Below, in pieces: positions 56,115 to 64,000 of a DNA stretch of 64,000 bases. The notes under the pieces were generated by a model. It did no database searches. It was not told the origin of the DNA and saw only the letters and a list, made by a program, of their open reading frames with translations. A program made the position numbers and the translations under genes. Each line of letters opens with the position of its first letter. Positions within the stretch are counted from its first letter, which is position 1. Source of the DNA: UBA1845 sp002338715 (GTDB taxonomy: Bacteria > Planctomycetota > Phycisphaerae > UBA1845). The stretch covers positions 35,203 through 99,202 of the forward strand of contig DAORAL010000022.1 in the NCBI GenBank assembly GCA_035344155.1. Reading direction: 5' to 3'.

Positions 56115-56708
56115 ATGAATGGGGCAGAGCAAAATCCAGCGATGGCCGTGTTGTTGGAGGACAACACCGCGATCGAAAGCGCGATCAACGATCTCGATGT
56201 GAAGATCGCCGCTTGGGTCGACGCGATGGACAAAGCCAGCGCGGCGCTCGCCCAGGTTGCTCGTGCTGAATCGGTAGCGCCAAAAGCCGTCTACGAGAAG
56301 GCGGCTGCGGCACCGGTTGAAGATGCTGCACCTGTTGAGAGTGCCGCATCCCAAGACGTCAAGACTGAAGCACCCGCTGCCAAGGCCGAAACGCCTGCCG
56401 AAGCCGGTTCTGGAATCGTCACGCTACCGGGCGGCAAGAAATCGCAGAAGCCCACGGGGCTCAAAGCCAAGCTCCTTGGTTTGGGCGGCGGCGCGAAAGA
56501 CGATGACGATGTGATTTCACCGGAACCGGTGGCGGAAGCTTCCAAGAGTGAAGTGGTTCCAGAGAAGTCAAAGCAGGAACTGGAAGAAGAAGACGAAGCA
56601 TTGCTCGCGCAGTTGGATCCGAAAGTCGCCCAATCGATCCGCATTAAACGGCGACTTTCGCGAGGCAAAAAGAGTGTACGTGAACTGATTAACGAGATGC
56701 ACAAATAG
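56115..56708 (+). CDS. Ala/Glu/Pro-rich protein of the GTPase operon, function unknown
   Basis: A 197-residue protein with a short helical N-terminus (about 15-55). A low-complexity Ala/Glu/Pro/Lys linker (about 56-140) follows, containing LPGGKKSQKP and a Gly-rich loop. The charged helical C-terminus (EEEDEALLAQLDP, then KRRLSRGKKSVRELINEM) may bind partners. No enzyme motif, signal peptide or membrane helix is visible. It is the first gene of a five-gene rightward cluster. Confidence 0.5.
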   Translation: MNGAEQNPAMAVLLEDNTAIESAINDLDVKIAAWVDAMDKASAALAQVARAESVAPKAVYEKAAAAPVEDAAPVESAASQDVKTEAPAAKAETPAEAGSGIVTLPGGKKSQKPTGLKAKLLGLGGGAKDDDDVISPEPVAEASKSEVVPEKSKQELEEEDEALLAQLDPKVAQSIRIKRRLSRGKKSVRELINEMHK

Positions 56709-56739
56709 TTCATCGTCGCGTTGCAGGGGGGGACTAAAC

Positions 56740-57798
56740 GTGGGGACAGCCGTGGAACAGAGCAAGAACGGACAAGACGCTCAGGGCAAACAGTCGTCAT
56801 CGACTGACTTTGACAGCAAGCGTATCGAAATGATGGGGCAGGAAGTCGTCGGCGCGATGCGTGGCCTGCGCGAGTTGCTCGATGCCCGGGCCAAAGCGCT
56901 CGAGGCATGTCGCCTGGCGCTGGCCGACGAGTACCGAAAACTCGATGAGGAACGCTCGTCCTTCAGCATCGAACAGCTTGAGCTGTGCGAACGCATCGAG
57001 CAGCGTGAAGCCGAGCTTGCCGCCCGCGAGAAGGAATACGAGGGCCTGAAAGTTCAGGCGGAGCAACTCGCTTCAACGCAAAAGTCGCAGTTGGAGGAAT
57101 TGCGTCAGCGCGATGAGCAGGCGAACCTCCGATTGGCCGAGATGGACAAGAAGGTTGAGGAACTCACCGCCCGCGAGTCAGCCGCCACTGCTGCGATGCA
57201 GAAGGTTGAGGAGCAGCGGATGGCGCTCGAGAAAGAGCGACTCGACATTGAAGAAGCCCGCAAGGAATTTGGTCAGGCTTCCGCGAACATGGACGAAGCA
57301 CGAGCCCGCATCGCCCAGAAGCAGCAGGACATCGCCAAGATCGAAGCGAGCGTTACCACGCAGCAGCAGCAACTCGCCGAACAGCAAAAGGCGTTTGCAG
57401 CGCAGCAGGACGCATTGGCCCAGGAACGCAAAGCCACCGAATCGCGCCGCGTCGAGTTGGAGAGCATTGCCCAGCAGCTTGAAGCCGGCAGGCAGGAATT
57501 GGCTTCGCAGCGAGAAATGCTGGCTGCATCCCAGACGGAATGGGACGTCAAGCTGCGTGAACTGCAAGCCGCATCATCGTCGCTGGCGTCGCTGCAAAAG
57601 CATCTGGACGTGGAGATCAACACGATCAGCGAACAGACGGACGAGTTGTTGCCGCAATACGGGGTCACGCGGGAGTCGGCCAACCAGGGCGCACCGGCAG
57701 ACAAGGGAATGCCAACTGCCCAGGAACACGCCGCAAACGAGTCGCTGGAACGGTTCCAGAAACTCTGTCGCGATGCCAAGCGTCGGGCCATTGGCTAG
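56740..57798 (+). CDS. Long coiled-coil protein of the GTPase operon
   Basis: A 352-residue protein starting at GTG with a G-rich ribosome site. Residues about 20-300 are almost entirely predicted coiled coil, Glu/Gln/Ala/Arg rich (EQLELCERIEQREAELA, KQQDIAKIEASVTTQQQQ). The C-terminal tail contains SLERFQKLCRDAKRR. It is probably a structural or scaffold partner. It begins 31 nt after the preceding gene. Confidence 0.6.
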   Translation: MGTAVEQSKNGQDAQGKQSSSTDFDSKRIEMMGQEVVGAMRGLRELLDARAKALEACRLALADEYRKLDEERSSFSIEQLELCERIEQREAELAAREKEYEGLKVQAEQLASTQKSQLEELRQRDEQANLRLAEMDKKVEELTARESAATAAMQKVEEQRMALEKERLDIEEARKEFGQASANMDEARARIAQKQQDIAKIEASVTTQQQQLAEQQKAFAAQQDALAQERKATESRRVELESIAQQLEAGRQELASQREMLAASQTEWDVKLRELQAASSSLASLQKHLDVEINTISEQTDELLPQYGVTRESANQGAPADKGMPTAQEHAANESLERFQKLCRDAKRRAIG

Positions 57799-57852
57799 CG
57801 ATTGTTGGATGGGCGGATCGTCGATGGGGCGGTTTGAATTGGAGATACGTTT

Positions 57853-58842
57853 ATGCCATTGAGACTCTTGGCCAGAAAGCAAAAACCAGTCAAGACGCGG
57901 TCCAAGAAGACCACGATCCCCAATGCGCCCATTCAGTTTGAAGCCGCCGAGCAGATGCAACTCGAAAGCGACGAACTACGTCGCTATCTGCAAATCGGTC
58001 GCTACGGCGTGGTCGCTGCCAATCCAGACCGGTGGCGCGGGCACCCGGAAATCCGCTCGGCGTTAAAACGCGCCAACGATGCCATCGACCGCCAATTCGC
58101 ACTGGTGCCAGAAGGCAGCGCGACGTTGCCCATGACAATCAATGACGCTCCCGGCTGCCCTGAACTGGAAGTCGAAACGAATTCGTTCGTGCTTTCAAAA
58201 CACCCGGTGACGAATGCTGAATTTCAACATTTTGTCGATAGCGGCGGATATGAAGAACTCGAATTCTGGCCGCAGGACCTTTGGACGCATTTGATCGATT
58301 TTGTCGATCTGACCGGTTCTGCCGGTCCGAGGTTCTGGAAAGGCGGGCGACACAACAAGCTTCTTGCCGACCATCCGGTCGTGGGCGTCTGTTTTTATGA
58401 GGCCCAAGCCTTTGCGAAATGGGCCGGTTTCCGTTTGCCGACAGAATCAGAGTGGCAGGTTGCAGCCAGTTGGCGCATCCGCAGCTCGGCGTACATCTTG
58501 CGGCGCTATCCCTGGGGAGATGCACTGGATCGGTCGAGATGCAATATCTGGTCGAGCGGATTGGCTTCTACGGCGCCGGTGACGTCATTCAAAGCCGGCG
58601 ACGCACCGAACGGCGTCTCGCAACTTGTCGGGAACGTTTGGGAGTGGACCGATTCGGATCTGGAACTGACCGACGAGCAGGATCGACCGATCGTTGGCGA
58701 CATGCTGATGAAGAGCATTCGCGGTGGGGCGTATGACACGTACTTCCCGGCGCAGGCAACCAGTTGTTTCAGGACCGGTCTCGCCAGCCTGGTTCGAGCG
58801 CACAACGTTGGATTCCGCTGTGCCATGGACATTCGGGGATAG
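57853..58842 (+). CDS. FGE/sulfatase-modifying-factor-like domain protein, probably non-catalytic
   Basis: A 329-residue protein with a basic N-terminus and an FGE-sulfatase-type fold from about residue 85: FVLSKHPVTNAEF, FRLPTESEW, GNVWEWTDS, SIRGGAYDTY and NVGFRCAMD. The spaced cysteine pair that formylglycine-generating enzymes use after RGG is missing (only one Cys nearby). It is therefore more likely a ligand- or peptide-binding member. Such domains occur as accessory modules in NTP-driven signalling and conflict systems. It lies between the coiled-coil and GTPase genes with ~50-nt gaps. Confidence 0.75.
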   Translation: MPLRLLARKQKPVKTRSKKTTIPNAPIQFEAAEQMQLESDELRRYLQIGRYGVVAANPDRWRGHPEIRSALKRANDAIDRQFALVPEGSATLPMTINDAPGCPELEVETNSFVLSKHPVTNAEFQHFVDSGGYEELEFWPQDLWTHLIDFVDLTGSAGPRFWKGGRHNKLLADHPVVGVCFYEAQAFAKWAGFRLPTESEWQVAASWRIRSSAYILRRYPWGDALDRSRCNIWSSGLASTAPVTSFKAGDAPNGVSQLVGNVWEWTDSDLELTDEQDRPIVGDMLMKSIRGGAYDTYFPAQATSCFRTGLASLVRAHNVGFRCAMDIRG

Positions 58843-58894
58843 CAACAGATTTTCAGCACGTGACGTTCTGACGTAGTGCTTGGGAGACACGACG

Positions 58895-59776
58895 ATGGCA
58901 ACGACGTACGCACAAGCAGCCACCTGCTTGATCTGCAACACAGAGAACACAGCCGAGGCGATGCTGTGTGGTTCGTGCTCTGCGCCGATGTCAATCGTTC
59001 ACGATTCCATCGCCCAGCAACGAAACCCGCAAGTCATTACCATCGTCGGTGAGAGCAACGTCGGAAAAACAGTTTATCTTGGCTTTCTGCTAGACATGCT
59101 TTCGCAGCGGGCGGGCGAGTTCAAAGCTGTTCCGAAAGGCGCATACAGCGTGGATTTGCAGCAGACTGTGGTCAGCTACATGGCCCACCGGATGTTTCCG
59201 CCCAAGACGCCGATGGAACCCAACGAGTGGTACTGGGCGTACTACCAGATTTGCAAGACGGCTCAACAGCAACATCAGTGGTTCGATCTGGTCATGCCCG
59301 ATATGGCTGGCGAGTCGCTGGCGGCTGAAATCGCCACACCCAAAACGTTCAAAGTGATCAACAGCCTGATGAATCAGTCAGAAGGTTTGATCATGCTCAT
59401 CGATGCGGCGCAGGCGGCCAACGGTTCGACGCAACCCGACTTCTTCGCACTGAAGATGATGAGTTACATCGACGCGATGTCCGGTGGTCAGCGCGAACAA
59501 CGCGTCAAAACGCCGACGGCTGTCGTGCTTTGCAAGGGCGACTATTGTCCGGAGGTGTTCGACGACCCCCGCCGGTTTGTCGAAGCCAACCTCAATCGCG
59601 TTTGGAACATGTGCGAGTCGCGGTTCGACAACGTGGAGTTTTTCGCTTCCAGCGTTGTGGGATCGCTCGGTTACGCGACGTCTGGGCACGCAGACGATTA
59701 CGTGGTTCCTGTTCCTTTGCATACCGCCCTGCGCGGCGTCCTGGAGCCGTTCGAATGGATCACCGATCAACTGTAA
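58895..59776 (+). CDS. Zinc-ribbon GTPase (TRAFAC/DO-GTPase-like)
   Basis: From the ATG at 58895 (GGGAG, 8-nt spacer) the product has 293 residues. A CxxC...CxxC zinc ribbon covers residues 11-28. The P-loop is GESNVGKT at 52-59, G3 reads PDMAGES, and a G4-like VVLCKGD is near residue 210. This layout fits the TRAFAC-clade double-GTPase-like proteins. The next gene overlaps by 22 nt and encodes a protein that looks like a GTPase-associated partner, so the two probably act together. Confidence 0.72.
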   Translation: MATTYAQAATCLICNTENTAEAMLCGSCSAPMSIVHDSIAQQRNPQVITIVGESNVGKTVYLGFLLDMLSQRAGEFKAVPKGAYSVDLQQTVVSYMAHRMFPPKTPMEPNEWYWAYYQICKTAQQQHQWFDLVMPDMAGESLAAEIATPKTFKVINSLMNQSEGLIMLIDAAQAANGSTQPDFFALKMMSYIDAMSGGQREQRVKTPTAVVLCKGDYCPEVFDDPRRFVEANLNRVWNMCESRFDNVEFFASSVVGSLGYATSGHADDYVVPVPLHTALRGVLEPFEWITDQL

Positions 59777-60969
59777 GCCAGCCAGCGTCTGCCCAGCCCG
59801 CTCCGTTTATCAGTTCAAAAATGCACCCAGCCGGTCAGCAGGCTCCCGGTACACAGGATGGTGCGCGCCCGCTGAAGCCCGTCGAAATCGATTGCGATCA
59901 GGCCATCTTCACGTCGCAAAAATCGCCGATGGGGGAGGGGTATCGAATCGTGGCGGCCAGCTCGGGCATTCGTCCGGACGAGAAAGCCGAAATCACCCGC
60001 CGCTCGCCATCGCACGGATCGCTCACCAGCGACTCGCTGCAGAGCGAAGGGATGTTGGCGTATCCGCTGCCATCGGGACGCTATTGCGTGTGCCATTGTC
60101 GCTACGATGGCGTCGAACACACGGCGCGAGGCGGTCAGCGCGTCAGGACGCACATCGCGATTCTGGATCCCAAGGACTTTCGCAAGTTCGACAACAATCC
60201 GTTCTCGGTGGATCAGGCGCTTGCACGCGTACCGGTTGAAGCCGCTCGGGCATTCAGCCCGGCGATGGGGCGGTTGCATTTGAAAGCCACCGACCTTTAC
60301 ACGCAGCCAAGGCACATTGGTAACGCCAAGGGACCCAGTGCGTTCTTGAAAGTGGTTCGGGCGTTGATCGGTGAAGAGCGGTGCATCCTGGCATCGGTTC
60401 CGGAAGCTCGGCCGACCTTGCAATGGGCGATGATGATGATTCCGCTATCAATGCGGGCGAAGCGATCGTTTTCGGTGGGCGTTAAATTCTCGCTCACCCG
60501 GAACCTGACAACGACCATCGTGCATCAGGACCTTGAACGGGTTCGCCAGATGGTGGCGGGGCAGTCGATTCAATGGCGCGATGTGACGGCGGATACTCCC
60601 GTGCGGCAGGACTTGTTTGCGGAGTGGATCAATTTTGTCGGCGTTCGTGCCGATCAGGGGCGGGTTGGCGAGGTTTCCAAATTGACCAACCAGATGACGG
60701 AGTTGTCGACGCAAATTGCATTGGCGCGCATTGCCAGGTTGTCACTCGATCGCGACGCGGCAGAGACGCATGAACTCGATGTGCTCACGGCATTGCGAAA
60801 CGAGTACAACAAGTTTGCAGCGCGCGATGAACTTGAAACGAAACTGACCGAAGACATCCGCCAGTTCGTTGAGCAACGAATCGCAGACGTTGAAGAGGCG
60901 ATGCGCGAAGCGGAAGAACAGGCCAACCAGGATGAAGTAACGGTGAAGTCCGGGCCGTCCAGGATCTAA
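59755..60969 (+). CDS. GAP1-N-like GTPase-associated protein
   Basis: I place the start at the ATG at 59755, overlapping the GTPase gene by 22 nt, with GGAG 8-9 nt upstream; the protein has 404 residues. An alternative ATG is at 59821. Residues about 40-150 contain a motif series resembling the GAP1-N domain: a QAIFTS strand, GEGYRIVAASSGI, and RGGQRVRTHIAIL. The C-terminal ~110 residues are helical, possibly coiled coil, and glutamate rich. It is likely the GTPase partner or effector-side component. The GAP1 assignment rests on recalled family patterns. Confidence 0.55.
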   Translation: MDHRSTVSQPASAQPAPFISSKMHPAGQQAPGTQDGARPLKPVEIDCDQAIFTSQKSPMGEGYRIVAASSGIRPDEKAEITRRSPSHGSLTSDSLQSEGMLAYPLPSGRYCVCHCRYDGVEHTARGGQRVRTHIAILDPKDFRKFDNNPFSVDQALARVPVEAARAFSPAMGRLHLKATDLYTQPRHIGNAKGPSAFLKVVRALIGEERCILASVPEARPTLQWAMMMIPLSMRAKRSFSVGVKFSLTRNLTTTIVHQDLERVRQMVAGQSIQWRDVTADTPVRQDLFAEWINFVGVRADQGRVGEVSKLTNQMTELSTQIALARIARLSLDRDAAETHELDVLTALRNEYNKFAARDELETKLTEDIRQFVEQRIADVEEAMREAEEQANQDEVTVKSGPSRI

Positions 60970-60997
60970 CACTTTTGGTCCAAACGTAACGACAGCG

Positions 60998-61113
60998 CCG
61001 TCATTCCCGCGCAGGCGGGAATCCAGGGGCAAAACGAAGTCAATCCAGGTGGGCACCGGCACACGTGCGGTGAAGAGTGGACGAGCAAGTCGCTACGCTT
61101 GGAATAAGATCGC
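60998..61113. repeat. Dispersed repeat, copy 3 (long arm plus hairpin, inverted)
   Basis: On the minus strand it reads GCGATCTTATTCCAAGCGTA, then TTGCTCGTCCACTCTTCAC, a CCTGGATTGACTTCGTTTTG block, and the hairpin ending GCGGGAATGACGG. It lies between the convergent GTPase operon and lgt, about 28 bp after the last operon stop, and may act as their shared terminator. Confidence 0.8.
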
Positions 61114-61135
61114 CATAGGGGTTTGTCGAATGGCT

Positions 61136-62272
61136 TCAGGCGATGCTCGGTGACTTTTGCGGTTCGCGGGTCATCCGAAGCCACACCACCAGAATCACGC
61201 CGAACACAAAGATCGCCAGGCAGATGACCTGCGAAATCGTCAGTCCGCCGAACTCGCGCGGGTTGTCGGTTCGAATCGTTTCCATCACGAAGCGATTGAT
61301 CGGATAAAGCACCATCGCCCACGCAAGCACAGTTCCGCGTCGACACCCTTTGAAGAAAATCGCAGACAGCAAGAGGAACAAGAGTGTCAATGCGATGAAA
61401 TCGTAAAGCTGTGCCGGGTGAACCCACGCGGTGAATTGCTTCTTTGATAACGCGCGAAGGTCCGCCCATTTAAGGTCACGCGTATCGTCCTTGGCGTTGA
61501 GCTCGACCAAGTGCGCGGCCGCTCCGATGGCGTATAAATTCTGATTGGTCATCGCCTTTTTGGCATCGGCATATGCTTTCGATGCAGCGATCAGTGCCTT
61601 GCTTTCTGGAGCACTGTTTTTGAGCTGTCCGAATGTGTAGGCGGTAGAAGCATAGTTCATCACGAGTTCGTCGTTGTCGATATCCATCTCAAGCACCAAT
61701 GGAGGGATCGGTTCTCTCGTTAGCGGCTTTTTCGATTTAAGCTTTTCTGGATTGATCCACATCAATTCATCTGGAACCTCTTGCCGGCCAGCCGACCAGT
61801 CCTCAATATAGAGCGGGCTGAAATAGGGGAAGTGAATCGCCCACGCCAAAGAACGTTGGCCGGAATCGGTCTGGCAAACACCGCCCCAGCAGCATCCAAA
61901 CATCAGGCAACCAAGGCGACCGATGCCCATCGCGAGAATCAGTGCCGGCACAGCAGCATCCATATAGGCCAGGATTGATCGACCGGTGAACCGAAGGTAA
62001 CCCAGCGCGCAAACGATGCCGAACACAACCCCGCCGATCACTTCGCGGCCGCCAAAGTTGTGGTAATGCAAAAAGTACATCAGCGGTCCGCCGATGAGCC
62101 CGCCAATCATGCCGATCAGCGTCAGATTCGTCATCACGCCGGGATCAAGATTGGAGGTTTTCGCTCGGCGTCGGGCGATGAGCAGGGCGATGACGAAGCT
62201 CAAGCCGACGATGAAGCCATACGTGCGGATCGGGAAGTTTATACCGGGGATCGTCCAAAGATGAGGGTGCAA
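61136..62272 (-). CDS. lgt: Prolipoprotein diacylglyceryl transferase with large insertion
   Basis: A 378-residue Lgt starting at TTG (MHPHLWTIPG matches the usual start). It transfers diacylglycerol from phosphatidylglycerol to the lipobox cysteine and should process the many lipoproteins in this window. The multi-span core, the GRLG motif with the Cys-rich sequence GCLMFGCCWGG, and the late HPAQLYD and NRFVMETIR segments are visible. About 110 residues are inserted between the CCWGG and HPAQLYD regions; E. coli-type Lgt is ~290 residues. A His equivalent of the HGGLIG motif is not obvious. Confidence 0.85.
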   Translation of the reverse strand: MHPHLWTIPGINFPIRTYGFIVGLSFVIALLIARRRAKTSNLDPGVMTNLTLIGMIGGLIGGPLMYFLHYHNFGGREVIGGVVFGIVCALGYLRFTGRSILAYMDAAVPALILAMGIGRLGCLMFGCCWGGVCQTDSGQRSLAWAIHFPYFSPLYIEDWSAGRQEVPDELMWINPEKLKSKKPLTREPIPPLVLEMDIDNDELVMNYASTAYTFGQLKNSAPESKALIAASKAYADAKKAMTNQNLYAIGAAAHLVELNAKDDTRDLKWADLRALSKKQFTAWVHPAQLYDFIALTLLFLLLSAIFFKGCRRGTVLAWAMVLYPINRFVMETIRTDNPREFGGLTISQVICLAIFVFGVILVVWLRMTREPQKSPSIA

Positions 62273-62390
62273 GATTCCATTCCATTTGCGTCAAATGATT
62301 CTAATACGGCGCGTATCGTAACCGAGATGACGGTGATTGGCGATGCTCTTCTCGTTGACGCACAAGTGACCGATCGAATAGAACACGGCG

Positions 62391-63539
62391 ATGAAGTCGC
62401 TTCGCGTCATCGCATTTGAACCCTACTATGGCGGATCGCACCGGGCGTTTCTCGACACATGGATTGACGCCAGCGTTCACCAATGGGAACTGTTCACGCT
62501 GCCGGCAAGGCATTGGAAATGGCGGATGCGCGGCTCGGCGATGTGGTTGGCCAAACAGCTTGAAAACGCTCCGGCGGGGCGGTATGACGCCCTGTTCACT
62601 TGCGATATGACCTCGGTCGCCGATCTCCGTGCCCTGCTGCCCAGGCAAATTCGCGACATCCCCGTCATCTGCTATTTCCATGAAAACCAACTCACCTATC
62701 CGCTGTCTCCGAATGACTGGCGCGATTTCCAGTTCGGATTTACAAACATCACATCAGCGCTGGCGGCGGATGCCGTCTGGTTCAACTCGCAATCACATCT
62801 GGACGCATTCTTGCAAGCCGTCCGGCAAATGCTCAAGACCATGCCTGAAAATCTGTCTGGAGACGTTCTGCCGCGGATTCTGGCGAAATCCTCCGTGCAA
62901 TACCCAGCCGTCGAATTGCCGCCTGGTTTTTCCGCTGGCGGCGATGGGGTGGCTTCATCGAACGAAAGGGCGGTTCTGCGCATACTTTGGCCGCACCGCT
63001 GGGAATATGACAAGAATCCGGGGCCCTTCTTTGAGGCCTTGCTGAAACTGCACGAAACCGACGCCAAGTTTGAATTGGTGGTCTTGGGCGAGACCTTTCG
63101 AACCGCCCCGCCAGGGTTTCAAACCGCCCTCACGAAACTTGAATACCGCGTCCGCCATGCCGGCTACCTTCCGAGTCGCGATGATTATTGGAAGCTTCTC
63201 AAATCCTGCGATGTGGTCGTCAGCACGGCCATCCAGGAGAATTTCGGCCTCGCGGTGGTGGAGGCGATGCTTGCGGGCTGTATCCCCGTGCTCCCGCGGC
63301 GGCTCAGCTATCCCGAGTTGCTGACCAACGGCTCAGAGTCGCCTTCTCGCTCAGAATTCCTCTACGATCGCGAAGCCGACCTGGAATGCATCCTCAATCG
63401 CCTCTGTATCTCCAAGTCCTCCGGGACACTTCAGCACCTGGCTGGATCCATTCAAAGTGATCTGGCATTCAGATTCGGCGTGACTGAGCAATCGCTGCGT
63501 TTGGACAGTGCGCTGCATGATCTGGTAGCCGATCGCTGA
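62391..63539 (+). CDS. DUF3524/GTDC1-like glycosyltransferase, putative tRNA-queuosine mannosyltransferase
   Basis: A 382-residue protein with the DUF3524 N-terminus (FEPYYGGSHRAFLDTW, PARHWKWRMRG, YFHENQLTYP) and a GT4-type C-terminal domain with ENFGLAVVEAMLAGCIPVLP. Human GTDC1 and bacterial relatives mannosylate queuosine in tRNA-Asp. The fold and family are clear; the tRNA substrate is inferred from the family. It is a single gene, divergent from lgt with ~118 bp between them. Confidence 0.85.
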   Translation: MKSLRVIAFEPYYGGSHRAFLDTWIDASVHQWELFTLPARHWKWRMRGSAMWLAKQLENAPAGRYDALFTCDMTSVADLRALLPRQIRDIPVICYFHENQLTYPLSPNDWRDFQFGFTNITSALAADAVWFNSQSHLDAFLQAVRQMLKTMPENLSGDVLPRILAKSSVQYPAVELPPGFSAGGDGVASSNERAVLRILWPHRWEYDKNPGPFFEALLKLHETDAKFELVVLGETFRTAPPGFQTALTKLEYRVRHAGYLPSRDDYWKLLKSCDVVVSTAIQENFGLAVVEAMLAGCIPVLPRRLSYPELLTNGSESPSRSEFLYDREADLECILNRLCISKSSGTLQHLAGSIQSDLAFRFGVTEQSLRLDSALHDLVADR

Positions 63540-63684
63540 GCCAGGTCCCACGTTTGAGCCTAGGGAATGTTCGAGGGAGGTTGAACCGATCCACGCTCGC
63601 TCAAAAGGGGGAGCTGATAGCCCATGGGCAGCCAACCGAAGCACGCCGGCATCATGGAATCGCCCCTGAAGGCACCCTATCCAA

Positions 63685-63717
63685 GGACGATCTATAACGT
63701 CCGATAATATATATTAT
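63685..63717. repeat. Small inverted repeat followed by a perfect AT palindrome
   Basis: GGACG (63685-63689) pairs with CGTCC (63698-63702) across 8 nt. ATAATATATATTAT at 63704-63717 is a perfect 14-bp palindrome. This is the most AT-rich run in the segment and could be a regulatory or strand-opening site. No function is assigned. Confidence 0.5.
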
Positions 63718-63900
63718 GTTGCATTCAGAGCGGGGCGGCTTTGAAACGGGTTCAGAAACCCATTCGCCCTTCGTCTGGGCAGGAATCGGCTTTTGGCTCG
63801 CAGCCAGCAGATCATGGACTGATTTGTGTTCGGTTCGCGCAACTGGCCCACCGACTTGGCTGGTGCAACACTCAATGGCTGGAATGGTTCAAGGGTTATT

Positions 63901-64000
63901 GCGATCTTCATCCAAGCGTAGCGTTTTGCTCGTCCACTCTTCACAGCACGGGCGCCAGTACCCACGTGGATTGGCTTCGTTTTGCCCCTGGATTCCCGCC
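63901..64000. repeat. Dispersed repeat, copy 4 (truncated by window edge)
   Basis: It reads GCGATCTTCATCCAAGCGTA, then TTGCTCGTCCACTCTTCAC, a GGATTGGCTTCGTTTTGCC block and CTGGATTCCCGCC, matching copy 3 almost base for base where the same segments occur. The second half of the hairpin lies beyond the window. Confidence 0.85.

Larger units (their letters stand above)
63540..64000. other. Intergenic end of window with palindromes and a repeat
   Basis: No gene is supported. The region holds a GGACG/CGTCC inverted repeat at 63685-63702, a perfect AT palindrome at 63704-63717, and the start of a dispersed repeat copy that runs off the window edge. Confidence 0.5.

Noticed and set aside
1..64000. 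tRNA and rRNA genes
   Set aside because: No cloverleaf with a matching T-arm or conserved rRNA segment was found by eye; a tRNAscan-type search could still find one.

Overview
The window looks like a chromosomal segment of a planctomycete-type bacterium (Planctomycetota, possibly Phycisphaerae-like). This is inferred from the gene content and not from a marker gene. Supporting signs are paired sucrose-phosphate synthase and sucrose synthase genes, a prepilin-type pseudopilin with a C-terminal H-x9-DG motif, PEP-CTERM and dockerin-like secreted proteins, very large Asp-rich FG-GAP proteins, a DUF2330 protein, a CX4CH haem-like secreted protein, and frequent GTG/TTG starts. No rRNA, tRNA, CRISPR array, prophage or intact insertion sequence was seen.

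Layout. 0-4.7 kb: sucrose metabolism (SPS with fused phosphatase, then sucrose synthase, overlapping by 8 nt). 4.7-8.4 kb: a repeat-rich spacer, then two tandem paralogous lipoproteins with thrombospondin type 3 repeats and a PD40 beta-propeller. 8.5-13 kb: zinc alcohol dehydrogenase, a lipoprotein methyltransferase, a small basic protein and an HDOD-GGDEF regulator. 13-17.5 kb (minus strand): membrane protein, YceI, and a pseudopilin/PEP-CTERM/dockerin-like set. 17.5-24.4 kb (minus strand): housekeeping genes in transcription order ileS, dprA, eno, ftsB-like. 24.8-29.6 kb: HtrA protease, MutL, a degenerate TIM-barrel-like protein and a membrane protein. 30-42 kb: exported giants (FG-GAP protein, DUF2330 protein, and a VCBS/Cys-rich/di-haem/dockerin fusion) around an NhaC-type antiporter. 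42-48 kb: radical SAM protein, two mini-ORFs, DUF89 phosphatase, SMR transporter, tsaD, larB and nnrD. 48-56 kb (minus strand): trpB and a near-complete tryptophan-kynurenine catabolic cluster. 56-61 kb: a five-gene operon centred on a zinc-ribbon GTPase with a downstream GAP1-N-like partner, a coiled-coil protein and an FGE-like domain protein. 61-64 kb: lgt and a queuosine-tRNA mannosyltransferase-like gene.

How the parts work together. The kynurenine cluster encodes TDO, formamidase, KMO, kynureninase and ACMSD, which would carry tryptophan to 2-aminomuconate semialdehyde. The 3-hydroxyanthranilate dioxygenase step is missing from the window. The GTPase operon is the best candidate for a poorly described system: it resembles the GTPase-centred conflict or signalling modules proposed from comparative genomics, but the two leading genes are unrecognised. 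A dispersed hairpin repeat with a longer conserved arm occurs at four places (about 4.7, 28.8, 61.0 and 63.9 kb), always between genes.
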